Assembly: GCA_008973525.1 (NCBI GenBank)
Contig: WACJ01000526.1
Location: 124,001-188,000, forward strand
Length of the DNA stretch: 64,000 bases
Source of the DNA: Stenopsyche tienmushanensis
Lineage: Eukaryota > Arthropoda > Insecta > Trichoptera > Stenopsychidae
Reading direction: 5' to 3'
The translations under genes and the position numbers were made by a program. Shown piece by piece: positions 9,877 through 20,669 of the stretch (the first letter of the stretch is position 1; each line of letters begins with the position of its first letter). The notes beneath the pieces are model-generated. The model saw nothing but the letters and a program-made list of their open reading frames with translations. It ran no database searches and was not told where the DNA came from.

Positions 9877-11487
9877 ATCCATTTTACACTGGGATGCAAA
9901 CTGTAATCGTAATGAATATCATATTGAAATGCAGCAATATTCAAATCAACGTGTACTTTCGATTCAAGGTGCACGTTGGTCGTCTGATTTTGATCGGATA
10001 GCACTCAAACGTACTTTTTCGATTGTTACGTACGTGAATAAGCGATGAATGAAAGGAAGCATTTTTAAACTGCTTGCGATAAATAATTTGGATATAATTT
10101 GACTCACGCCGATGGATAACCTGCAAATGACATTGACGTTTGACGTTTACTGTTTGAATGCAGGCGTATGAGACGACACGACGCCTCCTACTGCAACTTG
10201 TAGGTACTATATACCTATAGCCTTAGCAACGCGTAATCTCAAACACGTCATAATCAACAACATTCACACATTAAGTTTTAAATTAAAAATCTACTGTAAG
10301 TTAATTGTACTATCCCTATGTTATCCGCTGAATCCTTGGCAATAAGTGGACCAAGTTTTATCTCAATCCGATGAACGCGCATATCAACGCATGTCAAATG
10401 TACAAACCACAATTTAGGCGATTCATTTTTATATATTAGATATGCCGTTTTTAATCTTGATTCAAATAATTTGTTATGCAGATTCCGATAATATATTTTG
10501 TGTCCAATTAATTCTGACGCCCTCACTAAGTACAATGCTTTATCAACAAATTTGGTTGAGCCCCTTTCAAAGGTCAGTTTTATTGAATGTTCAAAATCAA
10601 GGATATAATATTTTGGGATAAAATGATATGTAACAGTATTCAAATAAACCTAAGGGTAAATGCATTAGATTGAATCAGAAAATTTTAAAAATTCCCTAAA
10701 ACAGATTTTCTACATGAAAATCTTTTTTATCCTATCGTCATCCAATGTTATAGTCCACATATGTTACGCAACGGGTATCCTGAAATATTAAGAGCATAAA
10801 CGAAACGCAGAAAGAATATCTGGAAAAAATGACGAATAAAACTATTTTTTAGAAAATAGAAAGCCTTTTCATTTATAACGCCCCTACATCTTTCCGAGGG
10901 CCCTCTTGATATTCAGCGACCCTCCTATTATCTTAAATGCCCCTCAGTGTACGATACGACCTAGGTTAAGAGATATGCGCACATGAGAGGAGAGCCTGAA
11001 CACGGAGATAATAAAAGGCTCCTTAGAAAATGTGTGGTCAAAAGAGAGAAAAAACATTAAATAACGCAAAGGCACATAAGGGATATTTAAAAAACCAGTG
11101 TTCAAAAATGAAATGCTGTGGGTGGGATATACATTTTTGAAAATCCAGACACGACCATGGACGTCGAAAGGAGATTATAGCCATTTAGTGTTGAGACGAA
11201 AAGTAACTTTCGCTGCAAAATAAACCCATGCGGTATTTCGCGAAAGCTCTCAAATAGAATATTTGCATACAAGATCGTCGATGAAATGATGTGGGAATAA
11301 TTTGCGATCTCAACTTCAAAGATGTCCTGAATATTGATGTTCATTTGAATGAATAGTCCCTTTCATATATGGTCCTTTTCCTAATTATAAAGAAGGATCA
11401 ACATCAACTATCTTGTAATGATCCCGCCATATTCTACTAGCTAACACTAACACGTCCCAAGAATCATTATATACAAACGAAATCTAA
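9877..11487. other. No recognised gene; one unassigned 121-codon frame
   Basis: The minus-strand frame at 10278-10643 is described separately. Short GC-rich 'gcccc' blocks around 10880-10945 could be worn transposon ends. Nothing else stands out. Confidence 0.35.
10278..10643 (-). CDS. Unassigned open frame, 121 codons
   Basis: I do not recognise the product. It is long for such AT-rich DNA, has an ordinary amino-acid mix with a conserved-looking stretch LWFVHLTCVDMRVHRIEIKL (about residues 79-98), no signal peptide and no clear domain. There is no obvious splice context. It may be an exon, a transposon relic or a chance frame. Confidence 0.2.
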   Translation of the reverse strand: MNTVTYHFIPKYYILDFEHSIKLTFERGSTKFVDKALYLVRASELIGHKIYYRNLHNKLFESRLKTAYLIYKNESPKLWFVHLTCVDMRVHRIEIKLGPLIAKDSADNIGIVQLTYSRFLI

Positions 11488-11489
11488 TA

Positions 11490-12149
11490 CAGGGTGCGAC
11501 AGGGAAACTACCTTATTTTAATAATGAATAACTCAAACATATGTTTAATTAAACAAACAAGCTGTTTAATTCTGTTTTTCGTGTTACAGAGAAGCATATA
11601 AAGTTTTTTTTTTTAAATTACGTTTTAAAAATTATATCATAAAATTGGCCTCCGTTCTGATCCATTAACTGAGATAGCCGAGACAAAATAGATTAATTCT
11701 ACAACGAGGACTCTTATCTCAAGAAATATTTCAATGGGTTTCAAATTGATGATCCATCCTAATTCGATTTATCGAGTAGTGAAGCAAACAGCCCGTTGGG
11801 AATTGTCACGGCTTTTATTTTAGCAAACCGTTTTTACGATTTTCCCCGCCAATGAATCACGCCAACAGGATATTCAGAAAATCTTGTTGCTTTGATTAAT
11901 AAAAATGATATTCAAATTTGTATTCCATTTACATTAAGCAGCAAATTCAACAGTCAATTTCGAAAGACTAAATAAATGCAATTCAGGGAATACAAGCCTA
12001 CGCGGAACAAATGTTTTCTCTCATAATTTGATATAAAATATGAAAAAAAGCTATGGTTTTCCTGTTACTCTTTTAGAATATATTTAATGTTTGAGTATTT
12101 AAATGTCTTGTTCATTTTTAAAATAAGATAGTTTCCCTGCCGCATCCTG
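11490..12149 (+). mobile_element. TA-flanked non-autonomous element, 660 bp
   Basis: TA dinucleotides flank the element (11488-11489 and 12150-12151). The ends read CAGGGTGCGACAGGGAAAC and, in reverse complement, CAGGATGCGGCAGGGAAAC, and the inverted repeat continues to about 32 bp with few mismatches. TA target sites indicate the Tc1/mariner superfamily or a relative. No transposase is readable inside. A truncated second copy of one end lies at 38390-38535. Confidence 0.8.
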
Positions 12150-12151
12150 TA

Positions 12152-12968
12152 TTATGTTGGTTTTAAAAAGTGTCAAATGTTGTTAAGCGCCTACACATAT
12201 ATGTACTATGTAAAGCAAAATATAATCCAATCATGACCATTGAGACTAGAGTTTCGCTCAATTTGTCAAAATAAACCAAGGATCTACGAGTAATGATCGA
12301 GTAAAAATAACATAATTGCAGACTTTTATTTAGTATTAAATTATTGTAGACGAGAAATAATCCTTAACCTTTTACTCAAATGTCTTCAAATGACAATAAT
12401 GAATATCTAATAGGTAAAAGCAATCCCAATACGAAAGCCTGGAATATTTTTACACCAAAGCCGGAACAATTTATTAAAAAATGGAAGATTATAGAAAATT
12501 ATGAGAATCCCTATTATAAACGTTAATATATACGAGTAGTGCTCGCAGTGAAAATGAAATACAATAATATTTTAATTAATTCTTCAACAGGGTAATAAAA
12601 AAATGAAAATCATATGAGCGTGCTCCCTTTCAAAATGCGACATAACAAGCGGAAAAATTCAGGGGTTGATTTTTTTATGTGGGACGTAATCCAATTACCC
12701 ATCTGAATCATAGCATTTTTAGAAGCTTGAGTTCTTTAAGAGCTTTAAAAAGAAAAAACTTCAATAAGCTTCTATATTTAAGCGTGTATTAATTTATAAA
12801 ATTCCGGTACGAAATAAATTCCAAAAAACGTAATAACGTAAAGGTATAGGGAAATTTATCGCCACGGTACATACAGTTCAAGCTGTTAAATACATTTCAA
12901 ATTAAATTTTTGTAAGTATTTAAATGCATTATTCCCATTGATAACGTCGATAATACTCTCTTGTGTTC
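12152..12968. other. No gene recognised
   Basis: AT-rich sequence between two transposons, with no domain or repeat that I can recognise. Confidence 0.4.
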
Positions 12969-12976
12969 CTAATGAC

Positions 12977-13978
12977 TAGGGAATCCAATCCCGGGATCCC
13001 GGACAGTTTTAGGTAATTAAGAATCCCGGGATTAGAAAACGTAATCCCGAAAATCCCGGAATTGAAATTTTTATCTAACAGAAATCGTACACCTCACCAA
13101 CACGATGAAGGCTACTAAATCGAGACATTCCCGACGAAATCTGGACGCTAGGAAACAGTGGCGTAATTACTAATTGGCGAACTTAGGCGACGCATAGGAG
13201 CAGTGACTGTCTAATCTATGTATACATATATAGCGTACATGTATGTTTTTCAAATTGTTATAGTGACCTTTCCCTACCGGTGATGTATTTACTACACCTC
13301 GACTCTTATAATGGGAATATCGATATGAAATATAATAGATACGGGGTTCAGAATTTTTGTATTCCTCCGTAATATAATTACAAATCATATCAAAGCATTA
13401 TAGCAGAGAAGTATTCATCTGCAGGGACGGAAATAAATAATATGTCGGGAAATCGGGAATTTTGCGAGTTTTAGTCCGTGTCTCAGCAGAAAAGAATTTT
13501 ATCAGTCACATTAATGGTGTTATACGAAAATGAAGGCTCACGCGATCATCAACTCGAACTAGCATTTAAATATCTGATGACGATACCTCCAACGAGTGTG
13601 GAAGCTGAGCGTGCCCTTTCAGCAGCAAGTTGTCTGGCTTCCAAAATCAGATCCAAACGAAATGACGAAACTCTAATGTTTAATGTTAATGTTACTTCGG
13701 GCATATTTTCAAAATAATATTTGAATTTTTTAGTGTTTTATTTATCTATTTTTGAATGATATTTTTATCTTTTCTTAAATAAATAAAATTCTTTGGCCTT
13801 CAAGTGATTTTTTATATTGAACAAATGGACTTATTAGTAATTTTTAATCAAATGCATCAAGGTAATTTCTTAAAATATTGAAAATCTCAATCCCGGGATC
13901 CCGGGACTGGTCCCGGGATTGTCTAATGAAATCCCGAAATCCCGGGATCGAAATTTTGGCTCGGGATTGGATTCCCTA
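12977..13978 (+). mobile_element. hAT transposon, internally deleted, with perfect target duplication
   Basis: The 8-bp sequence CTAATGAC is present on both sides (12969-12976 and 13979-13986). The element starts TAGGGAATCCAATCCCG and ends with its exact reverse complement, a 17-bp perfect terminal repeat. CCCGGGAT motifs, including CCCGGGATCCCGGG-like palindromes, recur in both subterminal zones. At 1002 bp it is much shorter than an autonomous hAT and retains only the end of the transposase. Confidence 0.92.
13478..13717 (+). pseudogene. hAT transposase C-terminal dimerisation region
   Basis: About residues 28-66 read AFKYLMTIPPTSVEAERALS, then AASCLASKIRSKRNDETL, the classic hAT C-terminal dimerisation motif (usually YL.IPATSV.SER.FS..G....K.RS.L....). 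This domain mediates transposase oligomerisation. The BED finger and the catalytic core are absent, having been removed by an internal deletion; the annotated start is simply the first start-like codon of the surviving frame. An AATAAA-containing stretch follows at about 13778-13786. Confidence 0.88.
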
Positions 13979-13986
13979 CTAATGAC

Positions 13987-14589
13987 CCGTGAATGCACTT
14001 TTTTAAATAACATAATAATGATATACCCTCGGGCCTCGTATAGCATGGTTATATGGTTCCGCAAAAACGTCGTGCAATACAAATCCGTGTTATACAAGGT
14101 TTGAAGATCATACAAAATTAGGGTTTGCGTTCCAAAAAATATCGATGATATTTTAAGATGCAAGGAGGAGCGTCACTTGACGCAATAAAGGGGGTTACAG
14201 ACGTCTGGTCATAGAAACGGGAGTAATCCGATGCAATATACGCGTTTGTGTGACGCGTGCCACAAAACATGTGTGATTTTTTAAAAAAATGTCAAGTAGT
14301 GTTAAAGAATGTTTTTATGCGTCTAAAATTTTTATTAAAATAATTTCAAAAACTAGACTTAAAATCGACGCAACAAAAATTTCAGGTTAGTTATGAATAT
14401 CGGTGATTTTCTATTTATAATTTTTCATATTCAAGTAGTCAGAAAAAAAAACACAGATGCATGCTAACGCAGATAATAATATCAACCCTTTCCCCTCGCA
14501 TTAATTTTTTAAAATTAGGGATAGTGCCAGGCTTGTAGTTAATTTCACGCATTTTTCTGATTTCATACTCGAAAATTAAATAATAATAA
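13987..14589. other. No gene recognised
   Basis: A GC-richer patch at 14184-14280 ('gggggttacagacgtctgg', 'gtgacgcgtgccac') may be a worn transposon end, but no partner was found. Confidence 0.35.
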
Positions 14590-14715
14590 AAATAATAAAA
14601 ATGAATAGAACGTAAAACATGATACATATATGCACGAGTTTAAAATTTTGGCGTCATAATGTCAACATTCGAGTTGAAACCCATTTTGCGACATAATGTC
14701 GACTTGGAGAAAATG
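14590..14715 (-). repeat. Dispersed repeat, partner of 53620-53735
   Basis: 'ggcgtcataatgtcaacat' and 'gacataatgtcgactt', together with the flanking 'tatgcacga-tttaaaatt', recur in reverse complement at 53620-53735 with about 75-80% identity. The family is unknown. It is non-coding. Confidence 0.6.
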
Positions 14716-15652
14716 GTTTAAACCCTTTCTAAATTTACTTGATTTTTTTTTTTTGTAATATAAGCTCCTTCAATTTATGATGATAAAACGATGACTATAC
14801 CAGATCTGATATAAGCAGATGATTGTAACTGAAAAATCATGTAGCGATAACAATTTTATCTTCCGTTGTCTTTCTTTTGTATAGTTTTAAAATCATCGAC
14901 TGGGAAAGTGAATATTGGAAAGAGTCTTTCCGTTCTCTTCTAATTTGTAAAGCTAAAGTGCACGACATCGGGGATACGCTGTTACGAATGTAGGAGCGAA
15001 TGTGGGGTGCACTTTTCAACGTCACTTAGATGGAGGAAAGGAGATACTGCACTTAATGTACTCCAGAAAGTCCCTTTCAATTAAATCAAAATGTTTGCCT
15101 AGAGTAGCATTTTACAAGTTTCCGAAGAAACTGCTTAATCCTATAAAATCGCCCATGTTCTTTATACAGATGGCCACAAAAGCGCACTTCGTCGGGCGAC
15201 CATCTATGTTAAAATTCAGATCTAAAATTTAGTAGCTGGGTTGAGCATTTAATGAAAATTTGATAAACGTGACTCCTTCTCGTGGATGCATATTGAAAAA
15301 GCTTTAGTCCTGTAATGGATCATGTGAATATGGTTGAACTTTGATGATTGAAATCCTCCCAATTTATTTTATGGAAGACGTTTTGTGATGAGAAATAAGC
15401 CATCATGTAACATCGTGTTAAAGACATGTTGAATTACCTAAATGATTCTATGCAATCAATTCAAGTAAACATCAAGCTTTCTTTTAACATTTGACTCGTT
15501 TGCGTCAAAAAATCTGTTGCACAGAACAACATTCTATCATTTTCATTTGGCTTTTTTTGAATAAGACTCTTTTATATCAATCTCGTTAGATCGGAAATAC
15601 GAGCGTAGATTATTAATTAAAGTCAGAATATGCCAAATTGAAAATATCATGA
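14716..15652. other. No gene recognised
   Basis: Open frames at 14837-15025 (-) and 15002-15232 (+) show no domain; the sequence is mixed and AT-rich. Confidence 0.35.
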
Positions 15653-16569
15653 TTGACCCTTTGCACTCCGAACCGTCCTGAACGCTACTTATCAGCTACT
15701 CGGTGCCACTTTGTCATAGAAATGTGCATGTACGAACCCTCATATTATATAGTATAGTTTTGGGAACCAAATAAGGTATTATAATGATAATGGACTTACA
15801 TTAATTTATAGACATCGAGAAATATACATTTGCAAAAAATATCAATATTTGATTTCATATAATTTTGTACAGTTGATTTGTGCACGTTTGACAATAATAG
15901 GTAGTTTGAAGCCTTCCACTTGATATTTTTCTGTCAGAACAAATAATACAGTCCCCGTTTTCTTTTTCCGACATTGGGAATATGTTCTCAGTTCCCGAAA
16001 ATCCCCCTTCAACTGATCTATTGTATAAGAGTCTTGACAAACTTGTAATTTGTCATTTGGTTTTATTTCTTTCTTTTGAGATGCGGTAAATTATGTAAGA
16101 GTTGATAATTCACATTTCCAGCCCCCCAAAAAAAATATTTTCTCCACCATTTCAATGACTTTAGCAGAAAACAACATATTCAGCCGCACGATCCACAGCA
16201 TCCATATTTTTTGTATAATCTAAAACCATTTTAGACTTATCGACTGATACAGCATTTCCACTGCGGGTAGATTGCATTTCTGTATTGTGATAGGTAAATG
16301 TCAGTGTGACGATTCTCTTGTCTTTCCACACGCACTTCTCACTTTGTCTTCTGTCCTAAAACCCGCTAAATATCTTAGTAATTGTACCATATTTTGATTT
16401 GATTTCTTGTGCCATTTCAACAGAAAACTTCAGGAAAACATGTATTTCTCAAAAAGTTGAGCTGGAATAAGTTGAATAAACTTTAATTTCCCATCAGCGG
16501 GGACATCCCGAGTAATATGCTATAATCACGATATCCCCTGAGAGGGGACAACGGAGTGCAAAGGACTGA
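15653..16569 (-). mobile_element. piggyBac element remnant
   Basis: The ends read TTGACCCTTTGCACTCCG on the left and, in reverse complement on the right, TCAGTCCTTTGCACTCCG; the expected TTAA is mutated on both sides. Between them the minus strand carries piggyBac transposase remnants. At 917 bp it has lost most of the gene. Confidence 0.75.
15855..16330 (-). pseudogene. piggyBac transposase remnant (late catalytic part and Cys-rich tail)
   Basis: Reading the minus strand from about 16325, a stretch gives VWKDKRIVTLTFTYHN and then MVLDYTKNMDAVDRAAEY, corresponding to the piggyBac region around the third catalytic aspartate and the 'MGGVDRSDQ' motif. After a stop and frame change, 15855-16040 encodes the C-terminal cysteine-rich domain: DCIICSDRKISSGR followed by TTYYCQTC, which resembles the CxxC..C..C zinc-binding tail of PGBD4-like transposases. 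Several stops make it non-functional. Confidence 0.75.
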
Positions 16570-18319
16570 TAAAGATATAATGAGATTAATTTTTGTGGTT
16601 TAATTTTTGCTTGTATATATTACAAAATACCATGTTTATTACTCTTTTGTTCGTACTAATTTGAGTGGGCTGAAGTATCACAAGTAAAGCCCATTTTTAC
16701 ATAGCCGATGATTTCACAACTGGCTTATTGGCCTCAAGCGGTATCAAATTATATAAGAAGCCCAATGGAATGCCTCCATTATTAATTAGTATTTTTCAAT
16801 GCTAAATTAGACTCTTCATCTCAATGACAAAGCATTGCTTTCGATTTGGATCGGATTTTTCAAGGGGGACCCCATGGAAAGGGAGTGAATATAACTAAGG
16901 ATCGGTAATTTTTCCGAATTCACTGACATTCAAAATCTCTAAAATAATATATCTGGAAAGAGCATGAAATTTTTTTGGCGAGCATCTTTGCGAAGTGCCG
17001 TGAAAGAGAAAATGCGATAAAAACATTCACAAGATGTGTTTTTCTTACAAAACAATGCATTTTTTCATATCTGCTAAATTAAATAGCATCATACATTCAT
17101 TTGGGTTTCAACAAAATAACTATCCACTACACGGTCCAGACCTAGCGTTTTGAATTATTGTTTCTTCTAATACTTTAACCAATACTTCTGATTTAAAAAA
17201 AAATCATAAGCAACCAAAAATGTACATTTGAGATGCATGCAACCCGCGGATATTAGGTTGCCGAAACTGGAATTAGACGAACGCAATATTTCAAGGTTTG
17301 TTCATTCCTTATTTTGTACAACCAAAGGATTGTATTATAATATTGTATTATTTTCTATACCTCGAAAGTAGATCGAACACAATAAATTATTGCCACAAAC
17401 CACCCTTTTATAAGCTCCGTTTACAAAATGATCCCACAAAAACGTATCAACATTGACGTTATTGAACAAATTCACTGTCTACTAAACGTTAATTCAGTTG
17501 AAAAATAAATAATTCAATTCTGCTAAGAAGCCGAACATTTTTATAAAAAATGCATTTAACGTTTTTACGAATCCTTTTTGATTTCGCATTACACAAGAAA
17601 GCCTTCGACGCCTCGAAAGGTCATATTAACAACCTGTCGAATTAAAGGCTCTACCCTTCACTTTTATATTTCCTTTAAATATTCAGCAATTCAGAGAAAC
17701 TTTACGGATTGAAATTTGATTTATGAAGGAAGGTGTTAAACAATTGACCAAATAAAAAATACCAAATTATATACAAATTATTTTCCAAAATGCGTTTAAA
17801 TCAGAACAGGGAAAAGAGCGTGTATTATATTAATGTAATGTTTCATAGATATAATTTCAATTGTAATAGCATACAGATAAAATCTTCTAAGCTAAGTGAT
17901 TATTCCCTGCGGTTTCTTCTATCTAATTTAGAGAGCCTAAATTAAATTTCATCATACTGTGAACACGGTCCAATAATTGCAAGTGGTCGCATTAGGAAAA
18001 TACTTTAAAAACTATAATAAAATGGTTGCGATAAGGGTCAACAGTAATTGAATAAAGTGAAAATAATCCATATCAACCCCCTCTCATAGCTACCGTAAAA
18101 ACGCTAATATACGCGAATTCTTAACTAAACATTCACTCGTGATATTGAGAATCATAATCTACATAAAAATAATTTAGATGGAAATTGATGAAAGAATTGA
18201 TTTATATGGTGTCAACCAACGAAAAAGTAAATGTTGAAAGTAGCGATGGTAGCAATAATGACATTGCTATTAAACCAAATAAATTTACGTCTAAAGACAT
18301 TTCAGAAATTTCAGAAAAA
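16570..18319. other. No gene recognised
   Basis: Over 1.7 kb of AT-rich DNA without recognised coding, repeat partner or transposon end. Confidence 0.45.
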
Positions 18320-18425
18320 AAAAGTTTACGTCGTTCTTGATACTTAATTTTTCAGTCAAAATATATATTTTTTTTGTTAAATATCGGTCAAAATAACTTT
18401 GCGAACCCTATTTTAAGAACCGCTG
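18320..18425 (-). mobile_element. hAT MITE end, copy of the 3998-4524 family
   Basis: In reverse complement it begins CAGCGGTTCTTAAAATAGGG and continues 'ttattttgaccgatattt ... tatcaagaacgacgtaaac', matching the interior of the element at 3998-4217. Only one end remains. Confidence 0.65.
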
Positions 18426-18428
18426 GTA

Positions 18429-18610
18429 TAGATTGATAACCCAAATTTATCGGCTAATAATAACTCAAATTAATTGATTTCAAGTGTATTGTTTATATTT
18501 ACGCGAAGAAACTAAGAATGTTGTGTTCTATCGACAATATTTATATACAAGCTTCATACACGCTGCACGGTCTTGAGAGATAAATAGATGTCGGGAAGTC
18601 AGATGTGCGT
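18429..18610 (-). mobile_element. Partial copy C of the TTAA MITE family
   Basis: 'aacccaaatttatcggctaa' through 'caagcttcatacacgctg' matches the interior of 1067-1463 and of 24126-24615 in reverse complement. Both ends are missing. Confidence 0.6.
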
Positions 18611-18930
18611 TCCCTTGAACCTATTTTTGAGGCTGTATGGCGCAATGGATCGATCTGTGGAGCAACGATACGCTATCCATTTTTTTCGTTAAACTTGGAA
18701 AGTCCGCCACCGGAACGTTTCTATTAATTCAGGAGGTCGGTCTTTGGGAGCAATTGCTTGTCCATATGACAAGTTTTCTGAATCGAAGAAAATGTAGCGC
18801 GTTTGAGTGATTGTTTGAACTCTAATCGACGTTTGAGTTTTCAATCTACAGGCGGACCTCAACTTTCGCACATTCGACTTTCGCACAATTCGCTATTTCG
18901 CACATTTTTGAAAAATCGTTTTTCAAAAAA

Positions 18931-19437
18931 TTGCTTCCAGTCATTTGGAAATCCAATAAAAAAGCTTGGGCTACTGCTTTAATAGTTATAGATTGGTTCA
19001 CTTCACATTTAGTACCAGCAGTAAAACATTATTGTGAAATCAATAATCTACCATTTAAAGCATTATTTATCTTAGATAATGCTCCAGGATACCCAAAATC
19101 TCTACAAAATTTATACCCAGAAATCAATGTTGTGTTTCTTCCCCCCAACACTACGTGTCTCATACAACCCATGGACCAAACGGTGATAGCTACGTTTAAA
19201 CGATATTATATGCGGTCGATAATGAATCAGGCTATCAAAGAAACTGACATGGAAGGTGGGCCCACATTAAAAGATTTCTGGAAGAATTATAACATATGGA
19301 ACGAAATAAACAATATTGGAGACGCATGGGCTGAAATAAAAGAGTCAACAATGAAAGGTTCATGGAAGCAACTATGCCCACAAATGATGAGTGAATTCAT
19401 ACATTTTGATGGAACTCCAGAAACCATCACACTTTAG
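18931..19437 (+). pseudogene. Tigger-like transposase, DDE domain second half
   Basis: The frame reads into a DDE_1 (Tigger/jerky/CENP-B-like) catalytic domain. LFILDNAPGYP (about residues 47-57) carries the second catalytic Asp, and FLPPNTTCLIQPMDQTVIATFK (about 69-90, written here as its two halves FLPPNTTCLIQP and MDQTVIATFK) carries the third. Further on, WAEIKESTMKGSWKQLCPQ is the usual domain end. The N-terminal CENP-B/HTH region and the first Asp are deleted, and a frameshift at about 19437 separates the C-terminus. The enzyme cut and joined DNA at TA sites; this copy cannot. Confidence 0.9.
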
Positions 19438-19443
19438 TTCATC

Positions 19444-19810
19444 TAATGAACGAACTAAACCTAGATGTTAACAGTAAAGATGTTAATGAGATGATTGAAT
19501 CTTATTCTGAACCCTTGATCAATGAATTTCTAATGGACCGACAAGAGAACAAAATAATATAAAAATTGAAAGTGAGGAAGAAGAACCAAAAGAAATCATC
19601 AAGACTCTAACAATAAAAACCATGAACGAAGCTTTGACAAATTTTGAGACATTTTTGAATAATATGGAAGAATGTGATCCCAATGGAGAACGCATATCCC
19701 AAGTGCGTAGGGCGATTCATAATAGTACTGCATGTTACAGAACTCTCTATGAAATAAAAAAAAATAGTAAAATACAACTAACTCTTGACAAGTTCATTAA
19801 GAAAATATAA
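19444..19810 (+). pseudogene. Tigger-like transposase C-terminal tail, frameshifted
   Basis: Two overlapping frames continue the transposase: 19444-19563 gives NLDVNSKDVNEMIESYSEP, and 19622-19810 gives MNEALTNFETFLNNMEECDP and later YEIKKNSKIQLTLDKFIKK. The basic 'Q.TLD.F.KK' end is typical of Tigger/jerky proteins. A stop codon and at least one frame change interrupt it. Confidence 0.75.
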
Positions 19811-20089
19811 TATTTAGTATGTATTTAGTTAGTAATTTTTAATAAATAAAAATTTTAAAGTACAATTTTTTGGTGTCTTTTTTACATCCCTCTACTTTCG
19901 AACATTTAACTTTCGCACACATTTTCAGGAACCAATCATGTGCGAAAGTTGAGGTCCGCCTGTATAGCAGAAACTAAACATAACGAAAACAACCATTTAT
20001 AGCATTGTAACAGGGAGGTTTTACTATAAATAATGGAACCAAATGGAAATTTCATAAGACACGCCAAGCCAAAGAGTTTTCGTTGTCAA

Positions 20090-20398
20090 ATATTTTCTAG
20101 CCAGGACCAGCATCCCAGCCTCCATACAGTCCTGACTGGCTCCCCCTACTATTTTTTTTGTTGTTTCCTCGCAAAGAGTCCTGAAATGGTGCTCATACAA
20201 GCTCATGCTACACTGGCTCTAAATGATATCCCGGAGAAGGCCTTCCAAGTCTGCAAACCAGAAGTGTATCAACGAACTGGGTGCTATTTAGAAGACCCTT
20301 TCCGGGAAAATCAAAAAGGTCGTCTAGAGTAGTTTTCCACTGTCTCCCGAAGAAAACTACTCAGTCCTTACAAACCTTCCACACTCCCTATCGAGACG
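20090..20398 (+). pseudogene. mariner-like transposase 3' remnant with terminal repeat
   Basis: Reading across three frames gives PPYSPDWLP (compare the mariner PPYSPDLAP), then NQKCINELGA with an adjacent Y-L/F-E, matching the mariner end W..RW.KCI...G.YFE. The last 70 bp (20329-20398, ending 'ctccctatcgagacg') is a terminal-repeat-like sequence found again inverted at 21844-21916 and at 27498-27605. The catalytic N-terminal half is missing. Confidence 0.65.
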
Positions 20399-20420
20399 AT
20401 TGCGAAAGCGTTCGTCAATA

Positions 20421-20588
20421 CGTTCACTCAGGATACCCGTTGGGTGAGCGTTCGAAATAAAACTCGGTGGTAATGCTACCTTCAATATCGAGCGAATGAG
20501 GAAGTAAATTTATAATACAGACGAGATGAACATAACCCCTTCCTGCCAATGGATATTGAAGAGGCTCATAGTTCTGTAGTGGACTGCA
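20421..20588 (+). repeat. tRNA-derived SINE-like repeat, copy 2
   Basis: The head reads GGATACCCGTTGGGTGAGCG; TGGGTGAGCG resembles a pol III A box. About 35 bp on, 'accttcaatatcgagcg' resembles a degenerate B box, and the spacing fits a tRNA. The body 'acagacgagatgaacataac' and tail 'gttctgtagtggactgc' recur at 52557-52712 (inverted, about 88% identity), more distantly at 48291-48440 and 1741-1880 (inverted), and partly at 34029-34142. It lies about 80 bp from the trio exon donor. Confidence 0.7.
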
Positions 20589-20669
20589 CATATATGTTTA
20601 GGGTTGATCTGAATCCCACTCCAGCACGTCAAGGTTTGGGAAGAAAAGTAAATTCGGAATGTAACTCAC

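Larger units (their letters stand above)
18849..19962 (+). mobile_element. Tigger/pogo-like transposon, internally deleted
   Basis: TA flanks the element (18847-18848, 19963-19964). The 25-bp terminal repeats starting CAGGCGGACCTCAACTTTCG are perfectly inverted (18849-18873 and 19938-19962), and a second 'actttcgcaca' copy lies just inside each end. At 1114 bp it is about half the usual length: the 5' end runs straight into the second half of the transposase, so the DNA-binding domains and the first catalytic residue are gone. Confidence 0.92.

Noticed and set aside
13870..14163. 97-codon minus-strand frame across the hAT right end
   Set aside because: Its tail is made of the CCCGGGAT terminal-repeat motifs read as protein; no domain.
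18640..18690. TGGCGCAATGG resembling a tRNA-Arg A box
   Set aside because: No B box at the expected distance and no acceptor pairing, so not a tRNA or SINE head on present evidence.
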